A DNA stretch of 64,000 bases from an uncultured Prevotellaceae bacterium (GCA_946410305.1 CAMJZV010000011.1:1-64000); one strand, 5' to 3'; counted from the stretch's first letter, positions 18,101-27,169 are shown. Made by a program: numbers and translations. Notes: generated by a model from the letters alone, not told the origin.

Positions 18101-18131
18101 CAAAGATAATCATTATTTTTGAATCACCAAA
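18101..18131 (-). promoter_or_regulatory. Promoter of the DUF2975-XRE operon
   Basis: The minus strand has TTTG (18128-18131), a 19-bp spacer and TATCTTTG (18101-18108), an exact Bacteroidetes consensus. Confidence 0.8.
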
Positions 18132-18147
18132 GAAAAAAAACAAAAAA

Positions 18148-18164
18148 TTATCGAAAAACAATAA
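18148..18164 (-). promoter_or_regulatory. Candidate operator, right half-site
   Basis: TTATCGAAAAACAATAA is the inverted counterpart of 18072-18088, located just upstream of the -33 box. Together they bracket the promoter. Confidence 0.5.
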
Positions 18165-18216
18165 TTTTTCTGCAAATCACGATAAAAACGGCCGCGTATT
18201 AGGCTGCATAACATAA

Positions 18217-18274
18217 AAACTGTGAATGGCTCAGGGAGATTCCCTGAGCCATTCACAGTTTCACAATTCACAGT
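18217..18274. terminator. Long perfect hairpin, terminator-like, with heptad-like words
   Basis: Arms 18217-18237 and 18241-18261 form a perfect 21-bp stem with a 3-base loop. On the minus strand it is followed by TTTTTAT, so it can terminate the lipoprotein transcript ending at 18275. The words TCACAGT, TCACAAT, TCACAGT (18253-18274) continue the right arm with a near 7-bp rhythm, so it may also belong to the heptad family. Confidence 0.65.
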
Positions 18275-18658
18275 TTACTTTTTCTCCCTAGGGAAAAGCA
18301 CCACCCAGCCTTCATCGCCCTTATGGTCGCGTTCTCCAAACACATCAATGTAATCTACTTGATTGCCCTTTTCGTCGTAGATATTGCATAGCAGACAGTT
18401 GTCATAGATTCGATAGACATGATACACTGTCTCACCATGAATGCCTGCAGCGCGACTAATGCTATAGCATAAAGACGGGGCACCCTTAAAATCCTTGAAC
18501 TCCACTTCCAGCGCCTTAGCCTGCGGAACTAGCCATGCGGGCAGCTCGCTGTATTCATCCACCGCACTGCCTTTGCTTTCATCATCACTGGAACATGCGC
18601 CCAGTCCCAATGCCATAACCAAAACGATACTAGCTAAAATCCACTGTTTCATCGTCAT
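18275..18658 (-). CDS. Small lipoprotein, unknown function
   Basis: The protein has 127 residues. The signal peptide ends LGLGAC, giving an acylated Cys22, followed by an acidic Ser-rich linker. The mature domain has a YSISRAAGIHGETVYHVY stretch and two nearby Cys (CLLC), with no motif I recognise. It lies 47 bases downstream of another lipoprotein gene and is probably the last gene of the operon starting at 20488. A strong hairpin follows its stop. Confidence 0.7.
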   Translation of the reverse strand: MTMKQWILASIVLVMALGLGACSSDDESKGSAVDEYSELPAWLVPQAKALEVEFKDFKGAPSLCYSISRAAGIHGETVYHVYRIYDNCLLCNIYDEKGNQVDYIDVFGERDHKGDEGWVVLFPREKK

Positions 18659-18705
18659 TGCATTAAGGGTTCAACATTTGTTTCACGATGCAAATTACAG
18701 AGTCT

Positions 18706-19632
18706 TTATGGCTCCATGTTGATGTTCAGCGTAGCAACATACTTGTTCTTACTGCCACCCTCAAGGTTGGTGGTAAGTGTGAAGATGCAGGTGTTGCTAG
18801 TGAACTTCAGGTCGATAGCACTATTATCCTGGATAAACTTGTTACCCATCTCACTGTCTTTCAGTTGGATAGCAATGTTTGAATAGCTACTGTCAGCCCA
18901 TTTCCATGTGGCAACGTCGGGAGTGCCCTTAGAATACTCCAGCATCAGCATACCAGTTTTGTCAATGGTCAGCGACTTTACCTCGCGGTCCAGCTCTTCC
19001 AGTTCTTCGTCGGTGAAACCAGTATCGCGCTCCTTTACCTCTTTAACGAACTGGCCCAAGTCGCCACCCTGTACAGGCAGAGACAAAGCTTTAATGTCGC
19101 CAGAAAGAGTCAGCTTCATGCTCTTTACCTTCCATGTGCGTGCAATCTTATCAAGATTAGAGCCACCAGTCATCTGTTCATAAGCGATCACTGCCTGAAC
19201 GTCCTCTTCGGTCTGGAACGTATAAGTTTGGTTGTCGATAGTGATGGTAACAGAAATACCAAGCTTAGTGCTCTGAGTAGTAGCACGGGTTATTGATGAC
19301 TTAATGGTACCTACACCTTGAATGGTGTATGTGCCACCATCAATCTTAGAAATGTTGTAAGCAGCATACTGCTTCTTGTTTTCCGTGCTTACCTCAAAGA
19401 TGACCTTACCGCTCTCAGTAATGTTAATACCCGTCAGCTTAGCCCCCCCCTGAGCTGCTGGAGCCTGGGCTTCAGCAATAGTAAAGGAGGCCGCACTAGA
19501 GGCGTAGGCTGGCGTAGGATAAGATGGTTGGCCGTCGCCACCTGCTGGTGAGTCGTCACTGTCAGAGCCACATGCAGCAAGGCTTACTGCTACAAAAGCT
19601 GCCATTGCATAATAAAGAAAATTCTTTTTCAT
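18706..19632 (-). CDS. Lipoprotein, unknown function
   Basis: The protein has 308 residues. The signal ends LAACGSDSDDSP, a typical Bacteroidetes lipoprotein with the acylated Cys21 and an acidic Ser/Asp linker. The middle is beta-rich (SGKVIFEVSTENKKQYAAYNI). The C-terminal half (about 165-308, ARTWKVKSMKL to KYVATLNINMEP) resembles a lipocalin-like or small barrel pattern. Not recognised beyond that. It lies 49 bases after the outer-membrane protein gene on the same strand, with no promoter seen between. Confidence 0.72.
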   Translation of the reverse strand: MKKNFLYYAMAAFVAVSLAACGSDSDDSPAGGDGQPSYPTPAYASSAASFTIAEAQAPAAQGGAKLTGINITESGKVIFEVSTENKKQYAAYNISKIDGGTYTIQGVGTIKSSITRATTQSTKLGISVTITIDNQTYTFQTEEDVQAVIAYEQMTGGSNLDKIARTWKVKSMKLTLSGDIKALSLPVQGGDLGQFVKEVKERDTGFTDEELEELDREVKSLTIDKTGMLMLEYSKGTPDVATWKWADSSYSNIAIQLKDSEMGNKFIQDNSAIDLKFTSNTCIFTLTTNLEGGSKNKYVATLNINMEP

Positions 19633-19681
19633 TGTCGTTATTTTTTTAATTAATTATAGTTTTAGTACTTATTTAGGGACA

Positions 19682-20488
19682 TTAGAACAAACGACCGATA
19701 ATGCGGAACGTCATAACGGGATAAACGCCAATCTTCTCAATAGTCTTCACAGCGTCCTTGACGTCTTGGTAGTCCTTATCAGGATTGGTAATCTTGTCCT
19801 TGTCAATTTTCTGGTTGGCTGTTACCCAGTCGCCTTCTGCATCATTCCAAGCGTTGATGTTTGACCAAACCTCAGGCTTTCCCCAGAACTGCACACCCAG
19901 ATCGAACTGCAAGCCAATGCGCTTCTTAGGAACGGCACGACCAAAACCAATACCCAGATAGGGCTTGAAACTATTAACCTTCAGGTCTGCCTCTACATCA
20001 CCTGTCGCTTTGTCAGAAACCAGCGTATAGGTATCTGAAGCAGTACCGAGTTCCAGACCTGCAGTACCCCAGTTGCCTGGCTTGACGAATGGCTCCTTAT
20101 TCTTGACAGAAACCACTTTCTCTTTACCAAAGTAAGCACCAGCAGTAAAGTGGAACGTACTCTTCTTAGAGGGATACCAATCGAAAAGAACGCTGAAATC
20201 GCCCATATCAAGCTTGCCTTCCAAATCTACATTATTAGTTAAGAAAGCGGGGTCACTACCAACGTTGACATTCTGCTTGTAGCTAAACTTTGGCATGAAT
20301 GAGTATTCAGCACGAAGCGCAAAACTAGCAGACAGCGGTGCTGCCAACTGGAAACCAATACCTGTTGTACCAGCAGAGACACCAAAGCTGACGTGGTTCA
20401 GGAAACCATAATCGTCTGCATCCAACTGGGCGTGTGCCTGTCCGAAACCGAATAGTGCTGTTGCACATATCAAGAGTAATTTCTTCAT
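19682..20488 (-). CDS. Outer-membrane beta-barrel protein
   Basis: The protein has 268 residues. The signal peptide (about 1-20) ends AHAQ, followed by HVSFGVSAGTTGIGFQLAAPL and alternating strands (FALRAEYSFMPKF, FHFTAGAYFGKEKVV, FKPYLGIGFGRAV, FDLGVQFWG) ending in MTFRIIGRLF with a terminal Phe. This is a small porin-like/OmpW-size barrel of unknown ligand. It has its own consensus promoter and leads an operon with two lipoproteins. Confidence 0.8.
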   Translation of the reverse strand: MKKLLLICATALFGFGQAHAQLDADDYGFLNHVSFGVSAGTTGIGFQLAAPLSASFALRAEYSFMPKFSYKQNVNVGSDPAFLTNNVDLEGKLDMGDFSVLFDWYPSKKSTFHFTAGAYFGKEKVVSVKNKEPFVKPGNWGTAGLELGTASDTYTLVSDKATGDVEADLKVNSFKPYLGIGFGRAVPKKRIGLQFDLGVQFWGKPEVWSNINAWNDAEGDWVTANQKIDKDKITNPDKDYQDVKDAVKTIEKIGVYPVMTFRIIGRLF

Positions 20489-20530
20489 AGTTTAATTGTT
20501 TTTTTTGAGTTAATGATTGTTTACTGTGTG

Positions 20531-20562
20531 CAAAGATAAGTAAAAAAAATATATGTTCCAAA
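20531..20562 (-). promoter_or_regulatory. Promoter of the outer-membrane protein operon
   Basis: The minus strand has TTTG (20559-20562), a 20-bp spacer and TATCTTTG (20531-20538). The -33 box lies inside the stem of the asnS terminator. Confidence 0.8.
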
Positions 20563-20593
20563 CTTTTCATAGAGAAATTTGGAACATATTTTA
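20540..20593 (-). terminator. Terminator of asnS
   Basis: The stem ATGTTCCAAA/TTTGGAACAT is followed on the minus strand by a run of eight T. It overlaps the next operon's promoter. Confidence 0.8.
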
Positions 20594-20617
20594 AGAATTG
20601 TAGCAGAAATTGCAATT

Positions 20618-22054
20618 TTAGAACTCTGCCGACTTTGGTGTGCGCGGGAACGGGATGACGTCACGGATGTTCTGCATGCCAGTAACAAACAGAATGAGGC
20701 GCTCGAAGCCGAGGCCAAAGCCTGCATGTGGGCAAGAGCCCCAACGGCGGGTGTCGATATACCACCACAGGTGGGTCATATCCATATCACGACGCTTGAT
20801 CTCGCCCATCAGCTTGTCGTAGCTCTCCTCACGGACAGAGCCACCGATGATCTCACCGATCTGTGGGAACAGCACGTCGGTACCCTGCATCGTAGGACCA
20901 GGAGCGATGGCACCCTTGTAGCCTACGCTACCCTCGCCCTGCTCTTCGTTCTGCTTCATATAGAACGACTTGAAGGCACGCGGATAGTCAGTCATGATGA
21001 CGGGCTTCTTGAAGTGCTCCTCGACGAGGTAGCGCTCATGCTCGCTGGCAAGGTCGTCGCCCCAGTTGCAGGGGAACTCAAACTTCTTGCCGTTCTTGAT
21101 AGCTTCCTGCAGGATGTTGATACCCTCAGTATAAGGCAGGCGAACGAAGGTCTCCTTCAGCACACCCTCCAGGCGCTGAATCAGGGTCTTGTCAATCATC
21201 TGGTTCAGGAAGGCAAGGTCGTCCTTACAGTTGTCGAGTGCCCAGCGTACGCAGTACTTGATGAAGTCTTCCTCCAAGTCCATCAGCTCTTCCTGGTCGA
21301 GGAAAGCCACCTCAGGCTCTACCATCCAGAACTCAGCCAAGTGGCGTGGAGTATTACTGTTCTCTGCGCGGAACGTAGGACCGAAGGTGTAGATAGCACC
21401 CAGAGCGGTAGCTCCCAGCTCACCCTCCAGCTGACCAGAAACGGTCAGCGAGGTCTGCTCGCCAAAGAAGTCGTCGTCGTAGATAATCTTACCCTGCTCG
21501 TCCTTCTTCAGGTCGTACAGGTTCTTGGTGGTCACCTGGAACATGTTGCCAGCTCCCTCACAGTCGCTGGCAGTAATCAGCGGCGTGTGGAAGTAGAAGA
21601 AGCCGTGGTCGTGGAAATAGGTATGGATAGCCATTGCCATATTGTGACGGATGCGCATCACGGCACCAAAGGTATTGGTACGCAGGCGCATGTGGGCATT
21701 CTTACGCATAGCCTCGAACGACTGGCCCTTCTTCTGCATGGGGTAGTCGTTGCCGCAGAGTCCATAGACCTCCAACTTGGTAGCCTGAATCTCTGAGGTC
21801 TGACCAGCACCCTGGCTCTCTACCAGCACGCCCTCGGCATTGATGCAGGCACCAGTGGTGATGTCCTTCAACAGCTGCTCGTCAAACTTGGCAGGGTCAA
21901 CGACAATCTGCACATTCTTGATGGTAGAACCATCGTTCAGCGCGATGAAGTCGACAGCCTTAGAACTGCGGTGCGTGCGCACCCAGCCCTTCACACATAC
22001 TTCTTTTCCAAAATCAGTACTCTTCAGTACGTCAATTATCTTTGTTCTTTTCAT
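20618..22054 (-). CDS. asnS: Asparaginyl-tRNA synthetase
   Basis: The protein has 478 residues. It attaches Asn to tRNA-Asn. An N-terminal OB-fold anticodon-binding domain (about 17-105, [14 protein letters not shown]) precedes a class IIb catalytic core (about 120-478) with motif 2-like [21 protein letters not shown] and motif 3 GFGLGFERL near the end. Length is normal. A perfect 9-bp hairpin (22073-22093) lies just upstream of the start. Confidence 0.96.
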   Translation of the reverse strand: MKRTKIIDVLKSTDFGKEVCVKGWVRTHRSSKAVDFIALNDGSTIKNVQIVVDPAKFDEQLLKDITTGACINAEGVLVESQGAGQTSEIQATKLEVYGLCGNDYPMQKKGQSFEAMRKNAHMRLRTNTFGAVMRIRHNMAMAIHTYFHDHGFFYFHTPLITASDCEGAGNMFQVTTKNLYDLKKDEQGKIIYDDDFFGEQTSLTVSGQLEGELGATALGAIYTFGPTFRAENSNTPRHLAEFWMVEPEVAFLDQEELMDLEEDFIKYCVRWALDNCKDDLAFLNQMIDKTLIQRLEGVLKETFVRLPYTEGINILQEAIKNGKKFEFPCNWGDDLASEHERYLVEEHFKKPVIMTDYPRAFKSFYMKQNEEQGEGSVGYKGAIAPGPTMQGTDVLFPQIGEIIGGSVREESYDKLMGEIKRRDMDMTHLWWYIDTRRWGSCPHAGFGLGFERLILFVTGMQNIRDVIPFPRTPKSAEF

Positions 22055-22072
22055 TTTTCTTCTTGTTTTGTT

Positions 22073-22093
22073 TGTCGCTATAGCATAGCGACA
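22073..22093. other. Short perfect hairpin between rluB-like gene and asnS
   Basis: TGTCGCTAT and ATAGCGACA form a 9-bp stem with a 3-base loop. No T-run follows on the minus strand, so a terminator is unlikely; it may be an attenuator or processing site. Confidence 0.4.
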
Positions 22094-22102
22094 TACTTCA
22101 CT

Positions 22103-23527
22103 TTATTCGTAAGCACCCATGCGCAGGCGGTCAACCTCTTCCTCTGTGAGGTAGCGCCAGTCACCACGACGGACGTTCTTCTTGGTAAGACCAGCAAACT
22201 GTACGCGGTCGAGCTTGACAACCTTGTAGCCAAGGCTCTCGAAGATACGGCGCACGATGCGGTTCTTGCCAGAGTGAATCTCGATGCCTACCTGCTTCTT
22301 GTCAGTATCGCTGGCATAGTCGATAGCATCGGCCTTGATGTCGCCATCGTCAAGGGTGATACCCTCGGCAATCTGCTGCATATCGTGAGCAGTAACGGCC
22401 TTGTCAAGATATACGTGATAGATCTTCTTCTTCAGGAACTTAGGATGGGTCAGCTTAGAAGCCAGATCACCATCGTTGGTCAGAAGCAATACACCAGTGG
22501 TGTTGCGGTCCAGACGACCAACAGGATAGATGCGCTCCTCGCAGGCTCCCTTCACCAGGTCCATCACCGTCTTACGCTGCTGAGGATCGTCGCTGGTAGT
22601 AACATAGTCCTTGGGCTTGTTCAACAGCACATAGACCTTCTTCTCCATGCGGACGGGCTGATCGTGGAACAACACCTCGTCAGTGCGCAGTACCTTGGTA
22701 CCCAACTCGGTAACAACCTCGCCATTGACCTTTACAACACCTGCTGTGATGAACTCATCAGCCTCACGACGGCTGCAGACACCTGCATTAGCCAGGAACT
22801 TGTTCAGACGAAGGGGCTCGTTGGGATCGTAGTTCTCCTCCTTATACTCGATACGCTTCTTCAGCGAATACTTAGCGTTGGGATCGTAGCCTGGAGTATG
22901 CTGGCGATAACCACCACGCTGCTGACCATAACCACCACCACGCTGCTGGCCATAGCCACCACGCTGCTGGTAACCACCCTGCTGATAGCCACCCTGACGA
23001 GGCTGACCATACTGAGGGCGCTGCTGGCCGTAGCCACCTTGACGCTGCTGACCGTAGCCACCCTGACGCTGCTGGCCATAACCACCCTGACGGGGCTGAC
23101 CATACTGAGGACGCTGCTGGCCGTAGCCGCCTTGGCGCTGCTGATAGCCTCCCTGGCCTTGCTGATAGCCGCCTTGGCGCTGCTGATAGCCACCCTGACG
23201 AGGCTGATAGCCGCCCTGACGCTGCTGGTAACCACCCTGCTGGTAGCCACCCTCATTATTATAGTTGTTACGTGGACGATAGCCCTGCTGACGCTGAGGA
23301 GCACCTGACATCAAGCCGGCTCCAAAGCCCTCAGGACGGAAACCGCCCTCTTCCTGCTCATGATTTCGATTGTAACCGCCCTGCTGTCCACCAAACTGGG
23401 GACGAGGCTTCTGAATACGGGGACGTGGCGAACGTCCTGGACGATAACCCTGATAACCACTCTCGTGATTCTGGCTCTGCTGTTCAGCAGACTGCTCTTC
23501 TGTTTTCTTTTCGTTTTCGAATTCCAT
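22103..23527 (-). CDS. Pseudouridine synthase of the RluB/RsuA family with repeat-rich N-terminal extension
   Basis: Starting at ATG 23527 the protein has 474 residues. Residues about 60-225 are a low-complexity Gly/Gln/Tyr/Arg region (repeats of GGYQQRQ and GGYGQQRPQ). An S4 RNA-binding domain follows (about 235-290, LNKFLANAGVCSRREADEFI), then the catalytic domain with GRLDRNTTGVLLLTNDGDL, where the Asp after GRL is catalytic. It should modify uridine in rRNA. I prefer 23527 over the upstream ATG (23557) because MEFENEKKTEEQ is preceded by an A-rich Bacteroidetes leader. It lies 86 bases after purB on the same strand. Confidence 0.92.
   Translation of the reverse strand: MEFENEKKTEEQSAEQQSQNHESGYQGYRPGRSPRPRIQKPRPQFGGQQGGYNRNHEQEEGGFRPEGFGAGLMSGAPQRQQGYRPRNNYNNEGGYQQGGYQQRQGGYQPRQGGYQQRQGGYQQGQGGYQQRQGGYGQQRPQYGQPRQGGYGQQRQGGYGQQRQGGYGQQRPQYGQPRQGGYQQGGYQQRGGYGQQRGGGYGQQRGGYRQHTPGYDPNAKYSLKKRIEYKEENYDPNEPLRLNKFLANAGVCSRREADEFITAGVVKVNGEVVTELGTKVLRTDEVLFHDQPVRMEKKVYVLLNKPKDYVTTSDDPQQRKTVMDLVKGACEERIYPVGRLDRNTTGVLLLTNDGDLASKLTHPKFLKKKIYHVYLDKAVTAHDMQQIAEGITLDDGDIKADAIDYASDTDKKQVGIEIHSGKNRIVRRIFESLGYKVVKLDRVQFAGLTKKNVRRGDWRYLTEEEVDRLRMGAYE
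22900..23260. repeat. Imperfect coding repeats for GGYQQRQ-type peptides
   Basis: Repeats of about 21-24 bases with words such as CTGCTGATAGCC and CACCCTGACG encode Gly-Gly-Tyr-Gln-Gln-Arg-Gln units in the N-terminal tail of the pseudouridine synthase. Copy number is likely to vary among strains. Confidence 0.8.
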
Positions 23528-23613
23528 AATTGTGTTTGTTTTAAAGTGGAGCCTCACGGCTCGCGGTTTGTGTTGATAATACGGATTTTTATAAACTTAT
23601 TTTAAATTGTTAA

Positions 23614-24987
23614 TTAAATTCCTGTATAATTAGATGGTGTGATTTCCATTAATTCGCTCTTCAGCTCGTCGCTGACATCGAGTCCCTGGATAAATGCATG
23701 GATGGTCTCCTCAGTCATCTTCTGGTTGGTACGTGTCAGGGCCTTCAGTGCCTCATAGGGATTGGGATAGGCCTCGCGACGCAGGATGGTCTGAATAGCT
23801 TCAGCCACTACTGCCCACGTATTCTCCAAGTCTTCCTCCAGTTTCTGCTCGTTGAGAATCAGCTTGCGCAGTCCTTTCAGCGTACTCTGGATGGCGATGA
23901 GCGCATGACCCATGGGGACACCCACATTACGCAGCACCGTAGAGTCGGTGAGGTCGCGCTGCAGACGGCTGACAGGCAATTTCTGTGCCAGGAATCCCAG
24001 CACGGCATTGGCCATACCCATGTTACCCTCAGAATTCTCGAAGTCAATGGGGTTCACCTTATGGGGCATAGCACTTGAGCCCACCTCGCCAGCCTTGATC
24101 TTCTGCTTGAAGTACTCCATAGAGATGTACATCCAGAAGTCGCGATCGAGGTCGATGATGATGGTATTGATGCGACGCATGGCATCGAAGATAGCTGCCA
24201 GCCAGTCGTAGTTAGAAATCTGCGTAGTCCACTGCTCGCGCTCCAAGCCCAGCTTCTCACTAACGAAGCTGTTGCCAAACTCGCGCCAGTCGTACTGTGG
24301 ATAAGCCACATGGTGGGCATTATAGTTACCAGTAGCGCCACCAAACTTAGCAGTGATGGGGGTATCCTTCAAAGCACGGAGCTGTTCTTCCAGACGATAC
24401 ACAAAAACCATCACCTCCTTACCCAGACGTGTGGGAGAGGCAGGCTGTCCGTGGGTTTTGGCAAGCATAGAAACGTTCTTCCACTGCTCAGCATAGTCGT
24501 TGAGCTGTTCGATGAGTTCCTCGACCATTGGATAGTATACCTGCTCGAAAGCCTCCTTGATGCTCAAGGGAATACTGGTATTGTTGATATCTTGTGATGT
24601 TAGACCAAAGTGGATGAATTCCTTAGCCTCAGCAGGGAAAGCGCTGAGCGCAGTGTGAGCGCTGGTTTTGGCGGCATCAATCTGTTCCTTGATGAAGTAC
24701 TCCACAGCCTTCACATCGTGATTGGTTACCTTCTCGATATCCTTCACACGCTGGGCATCCTGCTCAGTGAAGTTGCGATAGATGTCGCGCAAAGGCTCAA
24801 AGAGACTGTGGTCTACCGTCTCCAGTTGGGGCAACGGCAACTCGCAGAGGGTAATGAAATACTCGATTTCCACGCGCACACGATAGCGTATCAATGCATA
24901 CTCGGAAAAGTATCCTGCCAGTGATTCGGTTTTGCTTCTGTAACGGCCATCGATAGGAGAAATGGCGGTCAATGCATCTAGTTCCAT
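23614..24987 (-). CDS. purB: Adenylosuccinate lyase
   Basis: The protein has 457 residues. It makes AMP from adenylosuccinate and AICAR from SAICAR. It belongs to the fumarase/aspartase superfamily with the signature GSSAMPHKVNPIDFEN (about 290-305), where the Ser is catalytic, and the His-bearing TSQDINNT and KTHGQPASPT blocks. Length is normal. The promoter box is at 25044-25051, directly beside a heptad array. Confidence 0.96.
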   Translation of the reverse strand: MELDALTAISPIDGRYRSKTESLAGYFSEYALIRYRVRVEIEYFITLCELPLPQLETVDHSLFEPLRDIYRNFTEQDAQRVKDIEKVTNHDVKAVEYFIKEQIDAAKTSAHTALSAFPAEAKEFIHFGLTSQDINNTSIPLSIKEAFEQVYYPMVEELIEQLNDYAEQWKNVSMLAKTHGQPASPTRLGKEVMVFVYRLEEQLRALKDTPITAKFGGATGNYNAHHVAYPQYDWREFGNSFVSEKLGLEREQWTTQISNYDWLAAIFDAMRRINTIIIDLDRDFWMYISMEYFKQKIKAGEVGSSAMPHKVNPIDFENSEGNMGMANAVLGFLAQKLPVSRLQRDLTDSTVLRNVGVPMGHALIAIQSTLKGLRKLILNEQKLEEDLENTWAVVAEAIQTILRREAYPNPYEALKALTRTNQKMTEETIHAFIQGLDVSDELKSELMEITPSNYTGI

Positions 24988-25043
24988 GCTTTTTCTAATA
25001 CCTTAATTAAAATATATAGCTATACATTCTCTCAAATGTGACT

Positions 25044-25051
25044 GCAAAGGT
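25044..25051 (-). promoter_or_regulatory. -7 box for purB
   Basis: The minus strand reads TTCTTTGTACCTTTGCA around TACCTTTG. The -33 position falls in the heptad array and shows no TTTG. Confidence 0.6.
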
Positions 25052-25060
25052 ACAAAGAAT

Positions 25061-25092
25061 AATTGAGAATTGAGAATTGAGAATTGAGAATT
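25061..25092. repeat. Heptad array upstream of purB
   Basis: Four AATTGAG units plus AATT (minus strand TCAATTC). It begins 9 bases upstream of the purB -7 box. Confidence 0.9.
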
Positions 25093-25124
25093 TTCCATTC
25101 AATTCCTTCTTTTTTTGATATTTA

Positions 25125-25157
25125 ACAAAAAAGAGTCCCAAATTTCTTTGGAACTCC
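25125..25157 (-). terminator. Terminator of tRNA-Val
   Basis: The stem GAGTTCCAAA/TTTGGGACTC with a 4-base loop is followed on the minus strand by TTTTTTG. Confidence 0.85.
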
Positions 25158-25161
25158 TTAG

Positions 25162-25236
25162 TGGGCGTTGACGGATTCGAACCGCCGACCCTCTGCTTGT
25201 AAGGCAGATGCTCTAAACCAGCTGAGCTAAACGCCC
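25162..25236 (-). tRNA. tRNA-Val (anticodon TAC)
   Basis: Read on the minus strand, GGGCGTT starts the acceptor stem, the D arm is AGCTCAGCTGGTTTAGAGC, the anticodon stem-loop CTGCC-TTACAA-GCAG gives anticodon TAC, and the T arm contains GGTTCGAATCC. The acceptor closes with AACGCCC plus discriminator A. CCA is not encoded. Length is 75 bases. Confidence 0.95.
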
Positions 25237-25381
25237 GTCTTTGACCTTGTGGTGCAAAGTGCTTCGCAAATCCTTTTTGTAAGCGGGTGCAAAGGTAAGG
25301 AGAAAAATTGAAATAGAAAAACTTTGGGCCGAAAATGTTTTGTTAATTAACTTCTTTTAGCACTTTCGGCCCAAAAACCAC

Positions 25382-25807
25382 TTATAACTCGTACAATTCG
25401 TTGGCTTCCATCAGTTCAACCTTCTTCTCGGAAAGGATGCGCTCACAGCTCTCCAAATCAGTAGGACGGATAACAACAGTTGCCACGTCGCCGTTGGCGA
25501 ACGAGTACATATACTCAATGAATACGCCATTCTCCGAGAGGTGCTTCAACACCTTTGCCAGCGAACCACTGACATTCGGACAGGTAAAGCCAATGACATC
25601 GGTAATCTTTACAGCAAAATGGGCGGCCTTCAACACCTGATAGGCTTTGTCAGGATCGCTGACAATGCAGCGAAGGATGCCGAAGTCAGAGTTGTCGGCA
25701 ATACTCATGGCTGAGAGGTTGACACCAGCAGCACCCAGCACGTCTGTTACTTCGGTCAGACGACCAGACTTATTCTCCAGAAAGACTGATAATTGTTTTG
25801 CTAACAT
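25382..25807 (-). CDS. Tandem ACT-domain protein linked to phenylacetate-CoA ligase
   Basis: From ATG 25807 the protein has 141 residues with two ACT domains: about 1-70 (KQLSVFLENKSGRLTEVTDVL) and about 71-141 (FTCPNVSGSLAKVLKHLSENGVFIEYMY). ACT domains bind amino acids and regulate enzymes. It sits 19 bases after the paaK-like gene, the common arrangement for this family, so it probably senses an aromatic or branched amino acid for that enzyme. An upstream ATG at 25852 would overlap the ligase gene by 26 bases and adds residues outside the domain, so I chose 25807. Confidence 0.88.
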   Translation of the reverse strand: MLAKQLSVFLENKSGRLTEVTDVLGAAGVNLSAMSIADNSDFGILRCIVSDPDKAYQVLKAAHFAVKITDVIGFTCPNVSGSLAKVLKHLSENGVFIEYMYSFANGDVATVVIRPTDLESCERILSEKKVELMEANELYEL

Positions 25808-25826
25808 ATTTCTTTGGTTTTCGTTA

Positions 25827-27125
25827 TTATAAATTTCTCTTATCAATGACACGCTTAGCCTTACCCTCAGAGCGCTCGATACCCTTAGGCTCTACTAGCT
25901 TCACCTTGAAGCCCAGACCAATGACAGAGCGCAACTCAGCCTCCAGCTTCTTCTGCAAGCCAACCAGTGTAGCCATATCGTCCGTGAAGTACTCTTCCTT
26001 TACCTCCACCTTCAACTCGCTGGTATCGGTATTGTTCACACGGTCAACAGTCAGCAGGAAGTGTGGCTCATATTCAGGCAGCTTCAGGATGACGTCCTCA
26101 ATCTGTGATGGGAAGACGTTGACACCACGGATGATGAGCATATCGTCGCAACGACCCAGAATACGGTCCATACGCACCAGTGTACGTCCGCACTTACACT
26201 TATCGTAATGCAGGGCCGTCAGGTCGTGGGTACGATAGCGCAACAATGGCATACCCTCTTTTGTCAGGTGAGTGAAGGTCAGTTCGCCCAACTGTCCTTC
26301 AGGCAATGGCTCGCCACTCTTGGGATCAAGAATCTCAGGATAGAACAGGTCTTCGTTGAGGTGGGTACCACACTGATGCTCACACTCATAGCCCACACCA
26401 GGTCCAGCAATCTCGCTCAAGCCATAGATATCATAGGCTTTGATACCCAGACTCTCTTCCAGCTTCTTACGCATCTTCTCCGTCCAAGGTTCAGCGCCAA
26501 ACACGCCCACCTTCAGCTTGAACTCGCTACGTGGATATTCACACTCTTTCATAGCCTCTCCCAAGAACATAGCGTAGCTGGGGGTACAGCAAAGAATGGT
26601 TGTACCAAAGTCGTGCATCAGCGTCATCTGCTTCTGCGTATTACCACTGGAGATAGGAATGACACTGGCGCCAATATTGGTAGCACCATCGTGAGCACCC
26701 AGACCACCAGTAAACAGTCCATAGCCATAGGCCACCTGGAAGATATCTTCTTTAGTAGCACCATAGGCCGTAAAGGCACGTGAGATAGCCTCTGACCACA
26801 TAGCCAAGTCCTTGCGAGTGTAGAGCACCACCACAGGTTTACCTGTCGTACCACTACTGGCGTGGATACGAACAATCTGACTCATGGGCACTGCTGCCAA
26901 GCCAAAGGGATAGTTGTCACGCAGGTCAAGCTTATTAGTGAAAGGTAACTTGGTGATATCGTCAATACCTTTGATATCACCAGGTTCAAGACCCATCTCT
27001 TGAAATTTCTTTCGATAGAAGGGCGTATTGTAATACACATACTCCGCGATCTTCTTCAAACGAGCACTCTGCAAATCGCGTAACTGTTCGCGATCCATGC
27101 ACTCAACTGTTTCATTCCAAATCAT
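25827..27125 (-). CDS. paaK: Phenylacetate-CoA ligase family protein
   Basis: The protein has 432 residues, an adenylate-forming enzyme that activates phenylacetate or a related aryl acid to its CoA thioester. The AMP-binding loop HASSGTTGKPVV is near residues 88-99, YGLSEIAGPG near 235-244, and the C-terminal lid has YRTHDLT and GRCDDMLIIRGVNVFPSQIE. In gut Bacteroidetes the gene often pairs with an ACT protein, as here, and with indolepyruvate oxidoreductase genes, which are absent from the window. Exact substrate is unproven. It is preceded by a heptad array and TACCTTTG box. Confidence 0.92.
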   Translation of the reverse strand: MIWNETVECMDREQLRDLQSARLKKIAEYVYYNTPFYRKKFQEMGLEPGDIKGIDDITKLPFTNKLDLRDNYPFGLAAVPMSQIVRIHASSGTTGKPVVVLYTRKDLAMWSEAISRAFTAYGATKEDIFQVAYGYGLFTGGLGAHDGATNIGASVIPISSGNTQKQMTLMHDFGTTILCCTPSYAMFLGEAMKECEYPRSEFKLKVGVFGAEPWTEKMRKKLEESLGIKAYDIYGLSEIAGPGVGYECEHQCGTHLNEDLFYPEILDPKSGEPLPEGQLGELTFTHLTKEGMPLLRYRTHDLTALHYDKCKCGRTLVRMDRILGRCDDMLIIRGVNVFPSQIEDVILKLPEYEPHFLLTVDRVNNTDTSELKVEVKEEYFTDDMATLVGLQKKLEAELRSVIGLGFKVKLVEPKGIERSEGKAKRVIDKRNL

Positions 27126-27169
27126 TGTTTTTTATTCATTTAGGTTACTTGTTAGAATTTGTGTTGATG

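Noticed and set aside
20579..21796. Plus-strand open frame of 405 codons
   Set aside because: It is antisense to asnS, which is certain.
22900..23260. Possible CRISPR array
   Set aside because: The repeats are in frame, code GGYQQRQ peptides, and lack unique spacers of fixed length; no cas genes are present.
21971..23308. Long plus-strand open frame of 445 codons rich in Leu/Thr/Ala
   Set aside because: It is antisense to the repeat-rich rluB-like gene and asnS; its composition reflects the opposite strand, and no protein family is recognisable.
25808..25852. Upstream start for the ACT-domain protein
   Set aside because: It would overlap the ligase gene and add residues outside the ACT fold; ATG 25807 fits better.
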